The notes: generated by a model from the letters alone, not told the origin. DNA of 64,000 nucleotides from Streptoalloteichus hindustanus (GCF_900129375.1 NZ_FQVN01000001.1:434001-498000), one strand, 5' to 3'. Positions 1 through 9,382 are shown, counted from the stretch's first letter. A program made the numbers and translations.

Positions 1-3
1 ACC

Positions 4-882
4 TCACACCTCCTCCCGCAGACCCCGCGCGTAGACCGCCGCGAACGTCCCGGCGACCACGAGCAGGACGAACGCGACGGTCGTCCCGTAGCCGATCTCG
101 CCGAACCCGAACGCGCGCTCGTACATCAGCAGCGGCAGGGTCTGGCTCGCCGTTCCGGGGCCACCGGCCGTCATCACGTAGACCAGGGTGAAGACGCCCA
201 CCGTCTGCAACGTGACCAGCATTAGGTTGGTCACCACGGTGCGCCGCAGCAGCGGCAGCACGACGTGCCAGAAGCGCCGCAGCGGCCCGGCGCCGTCGAC
301 CTGGGCCGCCTCCACCAACTCCGTCGGCACCTCGGCCAACGCCGCCTGGTAGACCAGCATGGAGAACGCCGTCCCGCGCCAGACGTTGCCGAGCACGACC
401 GCGAGCACGGGCGCGCTGTAGAGCCAGTCCTGGCCGCCGAGACCGAGCGCGGCCAGGACCGCGTTGAGCGTGCCGTCCGCGGTGAGGAAGGCCTGGAGGG
501 CGAAGGCGGCGACGATCTCCGGCAGCACCCACGCCGCCACCACGGTCCCGCCGACGACATTCCGCACCACCCGGTGTCTTCGGTGCAACAACACCGCGAG
601 GAGCATCCCCAGGCAGTTCTGGCCCAGCACCGCCGAACCGACGGTGAAGACGACGGTCAACCAGACCGCCTGACCGAGTTCCGGGTCCGTCAGCACGCGG
701 TGGAAGTTGTCGAGACCCACGTACTCCGGGGCGCGCGCCGCCGCCCCGGACATCGCGGCGTTGGTGAACGCGGTGTGGAGGCACCACAGGATCGGCCCGG
801 CGACGAACACCAGGAGCAGCAGCAACGCCGGCCCCATCGGCAGCAGCCAGGCCAGCGGCCCCCGGCGGCGACGGCCGGCCAT
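4..882 (-). CDS. Carbohydrate ABC transporter permease (MalF/UgpA type)
   Basis: This is a polytopic inner-membrane permease of 292 residues that would carry sugars or glycosides across the membrane with a partner permease and an ATPase. The N-terminus is short and basic and runs into a first membrane segment (LAWLLPMGPALLLLLVF). At least five more hydrophobic segments follow. The cytoplasmic EAA loop reads EAAQVDGAGPLRRFWHVVLP, close to the consensus for contacts with the ATPase. The ATG overlaps the TGA of the binding-protein gene by four bases, so the two are translationally coupled. The family normally has a second permease downstream, which would lie past the left edge of the window. Substrate cannot be told from the sequence. 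Confidence 0.92.
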   Translation of the reverse strand: MAGRRRRGPLAWLLPMGPALLLLLVFVAGPILWCLHTAFTNAAMSGAAARAPEYVGLDNFHRVLTDPELGQAVWLTVVFTVGSAVLGQNCLGMLLAVLLHRRHRVVRNVVGGTVVAAWVLPEIVAAFALQAFLTADGTLNAVLAALGLGGQDWLYSAPVLAVVLGNVWRGTAFSMLVYQAALAEVPTELVEAAQVDGAGPLRRFWHVVLPLLRRTVVTNLMLVTLQTVGVFTLVYVMTAGGPGTASQTLPLLMYERAFGFGEIGYGTTVAFVLLVVAGTFAAVYARGLREEV

Positions 883-2222
883 CAGCCGCTCCGCGTCCGT
901 TCGACGCCCACGACCTGCCGCACCCGCTCCGCCCACGCCCTGGCCGCCTCCTCGGGGTCGGCGCCGTTGACGACCTGCTCCATCGCCACCTGGATCTCCT
1001 GCGAGACCCTGGGGTACTCGACCAGCGTCGGCCGGTAGCGGGTGATCTCCAGCAACGAGGACCAGAAGGCGATCGTGGGGTTCTGCTCGCCCACCCGGGG
1101 ATCGGCCGCGACGTCTTTGCGGACGGGCAGGTCGCTGGCGGCCGTGTTGTAGGCCAGCGCGCCCTCCCTGCTCAACGCCTTCGTCACGAAGGCGAAGGCG
1201 GCGTCCTTGTCGCGGCTGCCCGCGCCGACCGACAGCAGCCAGCCGCCGGACAGGCTCACCCGGCCCGGGTGCTGGCCGCGCTGGGTCGGCATCGGCGCGG
1301 TGCCCATGATCTGGCGCCACTCCGGCCACTCCACCGGCGCTCCCGAGAGCCAGTTCCCGGGCAGCCAGCTGCCGTCCAGCCGGATCGCGACCCGACCGGA
1401 GCGGGTCAGCTCCTCCTTGCCGGACTTGCTGTAGTACGGGTCGGCGACCTGCGCGGGGGTGGGTCCGAGCCCGGAGGCGAAGACCTCGCGGACGAACCGC
1501 AGCGCGTCGGCGAATCCCGCGCTGGGCGCCACCCACCGCCCCTCCCGCTCGTCGTAGAGGACGCCGGTGTCCGTGCCGTGCAACAACATCTGCATGCTCT
1601 GCATGGCGGCGGCCTCGCCGACCGGCCGTCCGGCGGGCATGTCGAACGCGATGACGTCCGGCAGCCTGGCCTTGACGGCGCGGGCGGCGGCCAGCACGTC
1701 GGCCCAGCTCGCCGGCCGCCAGTCGGTGGGCAGCCCGGCCTGCGCGAAGAGCCGCCGGTTGTACCAGAGCCCCCGGGTGTCGGTGCCGATGGGAACGCCG
1801 TAGGTCCGGCCGTCCACCGCGCGGCCCGCCTGCCTGGTCGACTCGACGAACTGCGCCCAGTCGGGCCAGCGCGCGAGGTGGTCGTCGAGCGGGTGGAGGT
1901 AGCCGGCCGCGACGTCGGCGTTGACGTGGTAGCTGTCCTCGTAGAGCACGTCCGGCGCGGTGGCCGGCGCGCGGAGCATGAGCCGCACCTTGGGCAGGTA
2001 CTCGTTCTCCGGCGCGACGACCGGGACGAGTTCGACGGTGGTCCCTGGGTGCTCGCGCTCGAACTCCGCCTTCGTCCGCGCCAGGTGCTGGTCGAGCTGC
2101 ACGAAGTCGCCCCAGCGCTGGTAGACCACCCGCAGCGTGCGGCCGTCGCCGGAACTCCCGGCGCAGCCGGTCAGCCCGGTCGCGGCCAGGGCCACGGCGA
2201 CCAGCGCGCCGACGATCCTCAT
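882..2222 (-). CDS. Carbohydrate ABC transporter substrate-binding lipoprotein
   Basis: This is an extracellular solute-binding protein of 446 residues, the usual length for the sugar-binding family 1. It starts with a lipoprotein signal peptide (MRIVGALVAVALAATGLTGC), and the lipobox LTGC predicts acylation of the cysteine at about residue 20. The body has features typical of the family, for example GLWYNRRLFAQAGLPTDW and the near C-terminal LSGGWLLSVGAGS. It is the first gene of the visible operon and delivers substrate to the permease that follows. A GGGGGTGG stretch upstream of the ATG can serve as the ribosome binding site. The sugar is unknown. No ATPase is present, as is common in actinomycetes that share one MsiK-type ATPase among importers. 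Confidence 0.92.
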   Translation of the reverse strand: MRIVGALVAVALAATGLTGCAGSSGDGRTLRVVYQRWGDFVQLDQHLARTKAEFEREHPGTTVELVPVVAPENEYLPKVRLMLRAPATAPDVLYEDSYHVNADVAAGYLHPLDDHLARWPDWAQFVESTRQAGRAVDGRTYGVPIGTDTRGLWYNRRLFAQAGLPTDWRPASWADVLAAARAVKARLPDVIAFDMPAGRPVGEAAAMQSMQMLLHGTDTGVLYDEREGRWVAPSAGFADALRFVREVFASGLGPTPAQVADPYYSKSGKEELTRSGRVAIRLDGSWLPGNWLSGAPVEWPEWRQIMGTAPMPTQRGQHPGRVSLSGGWLLSVGAGSRDKDAAFAFVTKALSREGALAYNTAASDLPVRKDVAADPRVGEQNPTIAFWSSLLEITRYRPTLVEYPRVSQEIQVAMEQVVNGADPEEAARAWAERVRQVVGVERTRSG

Positions 2223-2759
2223 TCGGCCACCACCCCCAGGGGGACGACGGTGAGACCCGGATCACAGCGACGCTAGGTGCTGCGCCGCGGGGAAGGCAAC
2301 GCCCCCGAGTGGGTGGCGCACGCGGGCTCGCACCGTCCCCTCGCGACGGACGCGGGCCGGAACCAGGAGGACGCTCCACGGTCGCGCGCCGTGCTGTGCC
2401 AGCCAGCGCCCCCGCATGGCGTCGAACGTTGTCCGGATCCGGCCTCGCTCCGCGGTTCGGCTCTCGCGGGCTCTTTCGGCAGGCAACTCCCTCAGGGGAC
2501 GACCGTCGCCTTCGGGGGCGAGACGGAGCAGATCACGACCAGTGACATGAGCGGACGGCGACCGGCGCACCGCGTCGGAGTGAACCGCGGGACTCAGGGT
2601 CGGTCATCCTCCGGTATGACGCGGCGGCCCGGCGGGACCAGCCCTGGGTCGCGCCCCGGTCCCGACTCCGAGTCGACGCGGGTTGAGCGGCGGGAAGACG
2701 ACAGTGGTCACCACAAGGAAGAGCCCGAGGGAAGGGCCCAGCCGGAAGGGATGACCACG
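2223..2759. other. Intergenic stretch without a convincing gene
   Basis: About 540 bases separate the start of the sugar-binding protein from the small protein that follows. Both strands have long open frames, but these are rich in Arg, Gly and Pro and have no recognisable domain, as expected of high-GC noncoding DNA. It must hold the divergent promoters of both neighbours. No clear operator or hairpin was seen. Confidence 0.5.
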
Positions 2760-2933
2760 ATGGCCGCCACGATCGCCATGTCCACCGCTCCCACCGCCGC
2801 CTCCGGCGACGTCCAGGCGCCCCGCGTCCTGGGCGCGCTCCGCACGGCCGCCCGGTTCACCGGCAACTTCGCGGTGGCCCTGTTCAGCGTCTTCGTCCTG
2901 GGGTCCGAGAACGTCACCGACGTCGTCGGCTGA
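2760..2933 (+). CDS. Small conserved actinobacterial protein of unknown function (57 aa)
   Basis: This short gene encodes 57 residues ending in GNFAVALFSVFVLGSENVTD. The core RTAARFTGNFAVALFSVFVLG resembles small actinomycete proteins with an R-T-A-x-R-F motif followed by a hydrophobic V-x-V-L-G stretch, whose function is not known. The ATG at 2760 is preferred over the one at 2751 because GGAAGGG lies about nine bases before it, whereas that site abuts the earlier ATG. The frame stays open far upstream, but that part has no family resemblance. The hydrophobic stretch is too short and polar to be a sure membrane segment. The neighbours give no functional hint. Confidence 0.55.
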   Translation: MAATIAMSTAPTAASGDVQAPRVLGALRTAARFTGNFAVALFSVFVLGSENVTDVVG

Positions 2934-3063
2934 TCCCGCGGCGTCCGAGCCCGTCAACTTCTGATCCTGTCGGCTTCTGGTCCTGTCGGCTTCTGGTCCC
3001 GGCGGCAGTACGCCCCCGTTGGCAGGCGGCGTTCCGTTGGCAGCGCGTCCCGTCGCCGGCGGA

Positions 3064-5442
3064 TCAGCTCCGCTTGAGCAGCCGGGTCAGACCGGCGGCG
3101 ACCGTGGTGGCGAGGACCCAGCCCACCGCGATCAGCCCGGTCGTGATCCACTTCGAGATCCCCTCGGCCCGCCACATCGCGTCGTTGCCGAGGTTCACGA
3201 TCGGGATGAGCTGGTCGACGACGTAGAGAAACGGGTCCCACACCGGGTGGTCCTGCTCGTTGATCGGCGTCAGCGGGTGGAACGCGAACCACGCGGTGCC
3301 CAGGACCGCGCACACGACGAGCCAGGCCAGCGCCCGCGCCGGCCGGTAGCCGTAGCCCACCATCCACCGCTGCAGCCAGCTCGCCAGGCGCACCACCGCG
3401 CCGAGCCGGCTCCGCCGGGCCAGCGCCGCGTAGCGCAGCCGCTGCTTCTCGATCAGCACGTCCGTCGCGCCGTCCTCGTTGCCCCCGGCGCGGAAGGTCC
3501 TGGCGAGCTGGTCGTAGGGGCCGGGCGAGTAGACGTCGAGCGCCGAGCGCAGCCAGCCCAACCGCACCCTGGCGTCCTGCTCGGCCCGCGGGTGCAGCGT
3601 GTCGTAGGCGAAGTCCTCCAACTCGACCGGCTCCGCCCCGCCCCACAGGGCGCCGTCGTCCCGCAGCGACGCGCAGACCGCGTAACTGAGGATCACCCGC
3701 CCGGCGGGCGGCGCGGCCAGCGTCAGGGAGAGCTCCTGGCAGCGCAGCCCGTAGCAGTGCAGCGCCGCGACGCCGGCCGCCGCGCCCAGCGTCGCCCCGT
3801 GCAGCCGCACGTCGCGGCCGACCTGGGCGTTCGCCAACCGGACCCCGCCGGCGGCGACGAACCCCGAGCTGCACACCACGTCCCGGCCCAGTTGGCCGGC
3901 GCGCAGGTCGAGGGAGTGCTTGGGCCACCCGCTGTGCTCGTGCCGGCCGGGGCAGTCCAGCACCGCCGCGCGCAGGTTCAGGCTCACGCCGACCCGCGCC
4001 CCGGCGAGGAGCAACGTTCCGCAGACCCGCAGGTCGCGGCCGTCCAGCTCGCCGCCGACGGCGAGCCGGGGCGCCCACAGGACGTCCTCCCACGGGTGGC
4101 ACAGCCGGGCCTTGGTCAGCAGGAGGCTGCCCTGCACGACCGTGTTGAGCATGCGGAGCTGGCCGTGCAGCTCCAGGTCGGTGGCGTCGACGTCCCCGTG
4201 CACCTGGGTGGAGTCCAGCCGCACCGCCTCCGCCGCGTCGGGCAGCACCCACGCCTCGGCGACGGGCTGGCCGGGCCCGCGCGGGCGCGGCTCGGCAGGG
4301 TGGTGCCGGTGGTGGGGCGAGCTCCCGCACCGCTCGTCGGGGTGGTCGGCCGCCCGGACGACCGCCTCGGCCAGGCGCAGGGTGCCGCCGATCCGGGCGC
4401 TGGTGAGGCGCAGCGTGCCCGTGCAGCGGAAACCCTCGTCCAGCTCGACGTTCCCGCCGACGTGGATGCGGTCGGCGACCAAGGCGGCGTGCGGGTCGGA
4501 CAGCTCGCTCTCGGCGCGTTCCGCCCCACCGGTGATCAGGGGGCCGGCGGAGAGCTGGGCGCCGGAGAAGCTCAGGTCGCTGGTGACGTCCGCGCTGGGC
4601 AGGAAGATCCGGCCGTCGGCCCGGAACGGCTCGCCCCGCGCCGGACCCCAGGTCGCGCTGCTGCACAGCAGGTGGCCGCCGACGTGGATGCCGTTGCCGT
4701 TCAACACGTCCCGACCCGGGTTGCTCAGGCGTGCGCCGTTCAACGTGAGGTACCCGCCGAGCCGCACCCCGGCCACGCGTAACTCGCCGTCGACCCGGAG
4801 GCCGGTGCCGACCAGGCCGCCGCGCAGCCGCATGCGGTCGGCGCGGAGCGCGCGGCGGCCGGGGTGGTGGAGCCGGCTGTACTCCAGGCGGAGCGAGCCG
4901 TTGATGTCGGAGTCGGTGAGGTCCACCGCGTCCGGGTGGCGTCCGCCTCGGGAGGAGCCAGCGGCATCAGCGGTGTCAGCCGTGCCTGCGGTGCCAGCAG
5001 TGCCAGCAGTGCCGTCTACGGTGCACCGCTCCAGGGCGACGTCGTTCTCACTGCGCAGGTTCTTCGCCCGCAGGCCCGGCAGCCAACAGCCGCTCAGCTC
5101 CAGCCCGCCGATGTTGGCCTGTCGCAGGTCGATCGGGTGCTCGAACCGGCAGTCCACGAACTCCAGGACGTGCGGCAGCTCCAGCGCCCGCAGCCCCAGC
5201 CGCCCGACGACACAGGCCCGCTCCAACCGGATGACCGGGGAGCGGGCTTCCCGCCGCGAGAACGGGGAGCGGCCGCCGGCCCCGCCGTCGACGATCACCC
5301 GGGCCAGGAACTCGGCGCGCACGCGGTGCTCCGGCAGGGGATCGCTGTCGTGGACCGAGAAGTCGGGCGGCAGCGGCTCGGCGCCGCCCACGAGCCGGCG
5401 CTCCGCCGCGGTCATCGGCGTCGCACCGCGATCACGCGTCAT
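3064..5442 (-). CDS. Large repeat-rich membrane-anchored protein (often annotated as 'membrane-associated oxidoreductase')
   Basis: The protein has 792 residues. After an N-terminal segment of about 70 residues comes a long run of repeats of roughly 20-25 residues, each with short beta strands such as LRLTSARIGGTLRLAEAVV and VRLANAQVGRDVRLHGATL. These look like coils of a right-handed beta-helix related to pentapeptide-repeat folds. A helical region and two membrane segments (ALAWLVVCAVLGTAWFAF and TGLIAVGWVLATTVAAGL) close the protein. No nucleotide-binding or redox motif is visible, so the customary oxidoreductase name is not supported. A low-complexity stretch of Thr-Ala-Gly repeats sits near residue 150. 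The ATG at 5442 has AGGGGGTGGG just upstream. It is monocistronic, and its role is unknown, perhaps a scaffold at the membrane. Confidence 0.75.
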   Translation of the reverse strand: MTRDRGATPMTAAERRLVGGAEPLPPDFSVHDSDPLPEHRVRAEFLARVIVDGGAGGRSPFSRREARSPVIRLERACVVGRLGLRALELPHVLEFVDCRFEHPIDLRQANIGGLELSGCWLPGLRAKNLRSENDVALERCTVDGTAGTAGTAGTADTADAAGSSRGGRHPDAVDLTDSDINGSLRLEYSRLHHPGRRALRADRMRLRGGLVGTGLRVDGELRVAGVRLGGYLTLNGARLSNPGRDVLNGNGIHVGGHLLCSSATWGPARGEPFRADGRIFLPSADVTSDLSFSGAQLSAGPLITGGAERAESELSDPHAALVADRIHVGGNVELDEGFRCTGTLRLTSARIGGTLRLAEAVVRAADHPDERCGSSPHHRHHPAEPRPRGPGQPVAEAWVLPDAAEAVRLDSTQVHGDVDATDLELHGQLRMLNTVVQGSLLLTKARLCHPWEDVLWAPRLAVGGELDGRDLRVCGTLLLAGARVGVSLNLRAAVLDCPGRHEHSGWPKHSLDLRAGQLGRDVVCSSGFVAAGGVRLANAQVGRDVRLHGATLGAAAGVAALHCYGLRCQELSLTLAAPPAGRVILSYAVCASLRDDGALWGGAEPVELEDFAYDTLHPRAEQDARVRLGWLRSALDVYSPGPYDQLARTFRAGGNEDGATDVLIEKQRLRYAALARRSRLGAVVRLASWLQRWMVGYGYRPARALAWLVVCAVLGTAWFAFHPLTPINEQDHPVWDPFLYVVDQLIPIVNLGNDAMWRAEGISKWITTGLIAVGWVLATTVAAGLTRLLKRS
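4966..5022 (-). repeat. Short in-frame tandem repeat coding Thr-Ala-Gly units
   Basis: On the coding strand GGCACTGCT-like nine-base units repeat several times and give TAGTAGTAGTADTAD in the protein. It lies between two beta-helix repeats and is probably a flexible insertion that varies by slippage. Confidence 0.6.
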
Positions 5443-5785
5443 TCCCACCCCCTGCCCATTCGACCAGGAAACCCGGATTTCCCTTGTGGCGCAACGAATT
5501 TTCAGGCGAGGTGGCGCATTTTCCCCGTAGGGGAGCAGAACCGCGACCTCGACATGTGACACCACCCGACGGGGCGGGGAAATCACCCGCTCGTGGCGGA
5601 GGTTGTCCACAGGCGCGCGGGTTGTCCACAAGTTGATGTTCGTGTGTCGCGGGCGCTTGGGGTGGGGGAATAGGCTGGATGCGGGGTCGCCCCCCAGGGC
5701 GGGTGGGGGCTGTACCGGGGCAGGTGGAGGAGCCGGGCGGGCGGCGCGTCCACGCCACCGCCGCCCGACCCGTCGCGGGAGCGGA
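5443..5785. other. Intergenic stretch with a pair of DnaA-type boxes
   Basis: This region holds the promoter of the repeat protein and the end of the amino-acid transporter operon. It is locally less GC-rich near 5450-5550. Apart from the two TTGTCCACA sites listed separately, no gene or strong hairpin was seen. Confidence 0.5.
5603..5630 (+). promoter_or_regulatory. Two TTGTCCACA DnaA-box-like sites in direct repeat
   Basis: Perfect TTGTCCACA nonamers start at 5603 and 5622, 19 bp apart and in the same orientation. TTGTCCACA is the actinobacterial DnaA box consensus. There are only two sites and no dnaA/dnaN genes nearby, so this is not the replication origin. It could titrate DnaA or be a DnaA-regulated promoter element. 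Confidence 0.45.
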
Positions 5786-6553
5786 TCAGCTCGTCGGGTC
5801 GCCGGGGCCGTGGTGGGTCGGGTCCAGCACGCGGGAGAGGAACGTGCGCGTGCGCTCGTGTCGCGGCTCCCCGATCACCTCGTCCGCCGGTCCCTCCTCG
5901 ACCACCACACCGCCGTCCATGAACAGCACGCGGTCGGCGACCTCGCGCGCGAACTGCATCTCGTGCGTGACCACCATCATCGTCATGCCCTCGTCGGCGA
6001 GCTGGCGCATGACGCCGAGGACGTCGCCGACCAGCTCCGGGTCCAGCGCGGAGGTCGGCTCGTCGAACAGCATCAGCTCCGGGGCCATGGACAGCGAGCG
6101 CGCGATGGCCACCCGCTGCTGCTGGCCGCCGGAGAGCTGGCCCGGCATCGCGTCGATCTTCTCCGCCAGGCCGACCCTGGCGAGGTTCTCCCGCGCGACG
6201 CGCTCGGCCTCGGCGCGTCCGCGCCGCAACACCTTGCGCTGCGCGATGGTCAGGTTGTCCAGCACCGAGAGGTGGCTGAACAGGTTGAACTGCTGGAACA
6301 CCATGCCGATCCGGCGGCGCGCCGCGTCGATGTCGACGTCCGGGTCGGTCAGCTCGACCCCGTCGACCACCACCCTGCCGCCGGTCGGCTCCTCCAGCAG
6401 GTTGACGCAGCGCAGCAACGTCGACTTGCCGGAGCCGGACGGTCCGATCACGCAGACGACCTCGCCGCGGCTGACCGTCAGGTCGATGCCCCGCAGGACC
6501 TGGAGCGGACCGAACGCCTTCCGCAGCCCGCTGATCTCCACCAGCACGCTCAC
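5786..6553 (-). CDS. Amino-acid ABC transporter ATP-binding protein (GlnQ/HisP type)
   Basis: This 255-residue ATPase drives a polar amino-acid importer from the cytoplasmic face. Walker A reads GPSGSGKST near residue 38, the signature is [15 protein letters not shown], Walker B is [12 protein letters not shown] and the switch histidine lies in VVTHEMQFA, all standard for the family. The length is typical. The GTG start overlaps the TGA of the permease gene by four bases, and that overlap decides the start. It is the last gene of a binding protein-permease-ATPase operon. The exact amino acid is not determined by this subunit. Confidence 0.95.
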   Translation of the reverse strand: MSVLVEISGLRKAFGPLQVLRGIDLTVSRGEVVCVIGPSGSGKSTLLRCVNLLEEPTGGRVVVDGVELTDPDVDIDAARRRIGMVFQQFNLFSHLSVLDNLTIAQRKVLRRGRAEAERVARENLARVGLAEKIDAMPGQLSGGQQQRVAIARSLSMAPELMLFDEPTSALDPELVGDVLGVMRQLADEGMTMMVVTHEMQFAREVADRVLFMDGGVVVEEGPADEVIGEPRHERTRTFLSRVLDPTHHGPGDPTS

Positions 6554-7374
6554 GCCTTCACCTCCAGGCCGGTGGACTCCGGCGAGCTGATCCTGCGGCC
6601 GCCGGTGCGCCGCTCCAGGTAGCGGGAGAGCTGCGACAGCGGGATCGTGATGATCAGGTAGCACAGGCCGGCGACCAGGATCGGGGTCAGGTTCGGACTG
6701 ACGTTGAGCGCCTCCCTGCCGATCTTCGTCAGCTCGTACTCGTCCCGCGCGACGCCGAGCAGGTACACCAGCGAGGAGTCCTTGGTCAGCAGGATCAGCT
6801 CGTTGGTCAGGGGCGGCAGGATGATCCGGAACGCCTGGGGGATGACGATGGTGAACATCGCCATGCCGGCCGGCATGCCGAGCGACCGCGCGGCCTCCAC
6901 CTGCCCCTTCGGCACGGCCTGGATGCCGGCGCGGATGGTCTCCGCCATGTAGGCGGCGCCGACCAGGCCGAGCGACAACGCGACCGTCGAGTAGGTGTCG
7001 AAGCGGATCTGGAAGGCCAGTGGGACGCCGAAGCCGAACGCGATGAACACCAGCAGCGCGGGGACGCCCCGGAAGAACTCGATGTAGGCGGTGGCGAGCC
7101 AGCGGTAGGGGCCCACCGACGACATCCGCATCAGCGCGAGCACGAGGCCGAGGCCCAGTCCAACGGCGAACCCGAGCGCCGCGTAGACGAGGGTGTTCTT
7201 GAGTCCGGTGAGGATGATTCCGGGGAACAGTCTGCCGGCGGCGTCGGCGTCGAGGAACGCGTGGCGGACCTGCTGCCAGTCGACCGCCAGGGCCAGCGCC
7301 ACGGCCGCGACGACCAGCACCCCGTACTGGACGCCGCGCACCACCTGGGCCCGTCTGCGCTTGGAAAGTGCCAT
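6550..7374 (-). CDS. Amino-acid ABC transporter permease (HisM/GlnP family)
   Basis: This 274-residue membrane protein has the typical His/Glu/Gln/Arg/opine permease features: [20 protein letters not shown] as the family start, [13 protein letters not shown], and the EAA-like loop [20 protein letters not shown] followed by [16 protein letters not shown]. About five or six membrane segments are visible after a basic N-terminus. A single permease gene suggests a homodimer. The stop overlaps the start of the ATPase gene. It lies 73 bp after the binding-protein gene, in the same operon. Confidence 0.94.
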   Translation of the reverse strand: MALSKRRRAQVVRGVQYGVLVVAAVALALAVDWQQVRHAFLDADAAGRLFPGIILTGLKNTLVYAALGFAVGLGLGLVLALMRMSSVGPYRWLATAYIEFFRGVPALLVFIAFGFGVPLAFQIRFDTYSTVALSLGLVGAAYMAETIRAGIQAVPKGQVEAARSLGMPAGMAMFTIVIPQAFRIILPPLTNELILLTKDSSLVYLLGVARDEYELTKIGREALNVSPNLTPILVAGLCYLIITIPLSQLSRYLERRTGGRRISSPESTGLEVKA

Positions 7375-7447
7375 CAGGACGACTCCTGGGGAAGGGGTTC
7401 GGACACGGCTGGGACCGGCCCGGCGGCCGGCCCCGTTCGTCGGCCGG

Positions 7448-8263
7448 CTACTTCTTCGGCGGCTTCTTGCCGAACCACCGCTCGTAGATCCGGTCGTACT
7501 CGCCGCCGCTCCTGGCCTTCCCGACCACCTCGTTGATCTTGTTGCGGAGCGCGTCGTTCCCCTTCTTCACGGCGATGCCGTACTGGTCGCCGGTCTCGAA
7601 CTCGGTGGTGACCTCGACCTTGTCCGCGTTGCCCTTCACGTAGTCGTAGAGCACGCCGTTGTCGTTGACGCCGGCGTCGACCTGACCGGTCAGCACCGCG
7701 GTCTCCATCAGGGCCAGGTCCTCGAACTGGACGACCTGGTAGCCCTTCGCGTCCTTGTGCTTGTGCGCGTACTCCTCGCCCGTGGTGGCGAGCTGCACGC
7801 CCACCTTCTTGCCCCGCAGGTCGTCCAGGTTCCTGATCCCCGACCCCTTGCGCACCAGCAACGCCTGCGACGCCTCGAAGTAGGGGTCGGAGAAGTCGAG
7901 GACCTTGCGCCGGGTGTCGTTCATCGTGATCGCGGCCGCGCCCAGGTCGCACTTGCCCGTGTTGAGGTCCGTGCCCGTCTGGATGCCTTCGAACGGCGTG
8001 TCCACGATCTTCTGCTGGACGCCGAGCTCCTTGGCCACCAGGTCCATCAGGTCCACGTCGAACCCGACCGTCCGGCCGCCCTCGTCGTACTGGAAGGGCT
8101 TGTAGGGCAGGTGGGTGCAGGTCGTCAGCTCACCCTGCTTGACCAACGGCACTCCGCCGCTGGAGGAGCTGGGTTTGACACTCTCCGCGCATCCGACGAC
8201 GCTCACTGCCAGCGCGAGCGCCGGAAGCAGGGCGAGCGCCTGGCGCCTGGTTCGACGAGCCAC
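7448..8263 (-). CDS. Amino-acid ABC transporter substrate-binding lipoprotein
   Basis: This is a family 3 extracellular solute-binding protein of 271 residues. The N-terminus is basic (VARRTRRQALALLPALALAV) and ends in the lipobox VVGC, so it should be a lipoprotein. Ligand-pocket motifs are clear: KPFQYDEGGRTVGFDVDLMD, FEGIQTGTDLNTGKCDL and VLDFSDPYF. The GTG at 8263 is chosen because GAGGAG lies about eight bases upstream and the signal peptide begins there. The frame is open further up but without a signal sequence. It opens the importer operon. Specificity is for a polar amino acid, not more precisely known. Confidence 0.93.
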   Translation of the reverse strand: MARRTRRQALALLPALALAVSVVGCAESVKPSSSSGGVPLVKQGELTTCTHLPYKPFQYDEGGRTVGFDVDLMDLVAKELGVQQKIVDTPFEGIQTGTDLNTGKCDLGAAAITMNDTRRKVLDFSDPYFEASQALLVRKGSGIRNLDDLRGKKVGVQLATTGEEYAHKHKDAKGYQVVQFEDLALMETAVLTGQVDAGVNDNGVLYDYVKGNADKVEVTTEFETGDQYGIAVKKGNDALRNKINEVVGKARSGGEYDRIYERWFGKKPPKK

Positions 8264-8737
8264 GCTGTCACTCCTCGTAGCTGGGTCCGGTCGAGTGCTG
8301 GGGATACTGCCACCCACATGACGTGATGCACAGCACGTCGGAGTCACAACCGGTGAGAGACGCATGGTTCTTGCGCGAATGCCGCACTTCGGCGGCAAGT
8401 TGTTGATGCGGATGGACTACTTCACCACACGCCGTTCACAGTAGGTAGACATGTCGATACTGTCCGCTGACCACTGTGGACGGTGCGACGAGGAACACAC
8501 CGACTGGAGCCGGCTCAGCGACCTGCGGATCAGCCGGTCGCGAGGCCGCGGACAGTCCTGTCAGGACAGCGACGACGGGACGTCCGCGCCGGACGGTGAT
8601 CACGCGCCGTCGCCACGTCGCCCACCAGGAAGGCGTGGCACCTCAGCGGCACGATCCTCCACAAAGGACACACGTCGCCCAGATCGTGTGAGGCCGAGCC
8701 CGTCGGCCGCCAGCCCGGATGCCCGGCCACCGTCCTC
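8264..8737. other. Intergenic region of about 470 bp, no gene seen
   Basis: It separates the start of the amino-acid binding protein from the 3' end of the response regulator gene. It contains CCACTGTGGA at 8471 and a perfect 13-bp palindrome GTCCTGTCAGGAC at 8555-8567. The palindrome could be a weak terminator for the regulator operon or an operator. Open frames here have Arg/Pro/Ser-rich composition and no ribosome binding site. Confidence 0.5.
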
Positions 8738-9382
8738 TCAGGAGCCCAGGTACCGCAGGACCGCGAGGACGCGTCGGCTGTAGCCCGTGGTGTGCGACAG
8801 GTCGAGCTTGTCGAAGATCGCGTTGATGTGCTTCTCGACCGAGCTCTGCGAGACGTGCAGGCGTTCCGCGATCGTCGCGTTGGTGTAGCCCTGCGCCATG
8901 TGCTCCAACACCTCCCGTTCCCGTGCGGTGAGCGTGCCCACCGGGTCCACGTGCGTGGTGCGGGCCAACAGCCGCCGCACCACCTCGGGGTCGAAGGCCG
9001 CGCCGCCCATCGCCACCCGGTCCAGGGCGGCGAGGAAGTCGTCCACCTGGGCCACGCGGTCCTTGAGCAGATAGCCGACCCCGTCGGTGTGCGTCGTCAT
9101 CAGCTCGGTGGCGTACCGCCGCTCCACGTACTGCGACAACACGAGGACGCCCGTCCGCGGCCAACGCCGCCGGATCTCCAGCGCCGCGCGCAGCCCCTCG
9201 TCGGTGTGGGTCGGGGGCATGCGCACGTCCACCACCACGACGTCCGGCTGGTGCGCGGCGACCTCGCCCAGCAACGTCGTGGCGTCGCCGACGGCCGCCA
9301 CCACCTCGTGCCCCTCGTCGGTGAGCAGCCGGACCAGCCCCTCCCGCAGCAGAGTCGAGTCCTCGGCCAGGATCAGGCGCAT
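8738..9382 (-). CDS. LuxR/NarL-family response regulator
   Basis: This 214-residue protein has a receiver domain at residues 1-120 and a LuxR helix-turn-helix at about 145-205. The phosphoacceptor is Asp52 in VVVVDVRMPP, with the acidic pair Glu7-Asp8 and the lysine in LLKDRV. The DNA-binding domain reads LTAREREVLEHMAQGYTNAT and SSVEKHINAIFDKL. The ATG overlaps the end of the histidine kinase gene by 10 bases, so the pair is co-translated and surely cognate. Targets are unknown. The DedA gene upstream in the same operon hints at envelope stress. Confidence 0.94.
   Translation of the reverse strand: MRLILAEDSTLLREGLVRLLTDEGHEVVAAVGDATTLLGEVAAHQPDVVVVDVRMPPTHTDEGLRAALEIRRRWPRTGVLVLSQYVERRYATELMTTHTDGVGYLLKDRVAQVDDFLAALDRVAMGGAAFDPEVVRRLLARTTHVDPVGTLTAREREVLEHMAQGYTNATIAERLHVSQSSVEKHINAIFDKLDLSHTTGYSRRVLAVLRYLGS

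Noticed and set aside
4-2379. A 791-codon open frame that runs through both sugar-transporter genes
   Set aside because: The permease is only its last 292 codons. The rest is antisense-like or shifted translation of the lipoprotein gene and is rich in Arg and Gly with no domain.
2277-2750. A longer form of the small protein at 2760
   Set aside because: The upstream frame has no family resemblance, and the ribosome binding site fits the ATG at 2760.
4966-5022. CRISPR-like repeat
   Set aside because: The repeats are 9 bp in-frame units in a gene and have no spacers.
5603-5630. Replication origin
   Set aside because: Only two DnaA boxes and no dnaA, dnaN or gyrB nearby.
8451-8783. Open frame of 110 codons in the gap before the response regulator
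   Set aside because: It has no ribosome binding site, a composition rich in Arg, Ser and Pro, and overlaps the end of the regulator gene.
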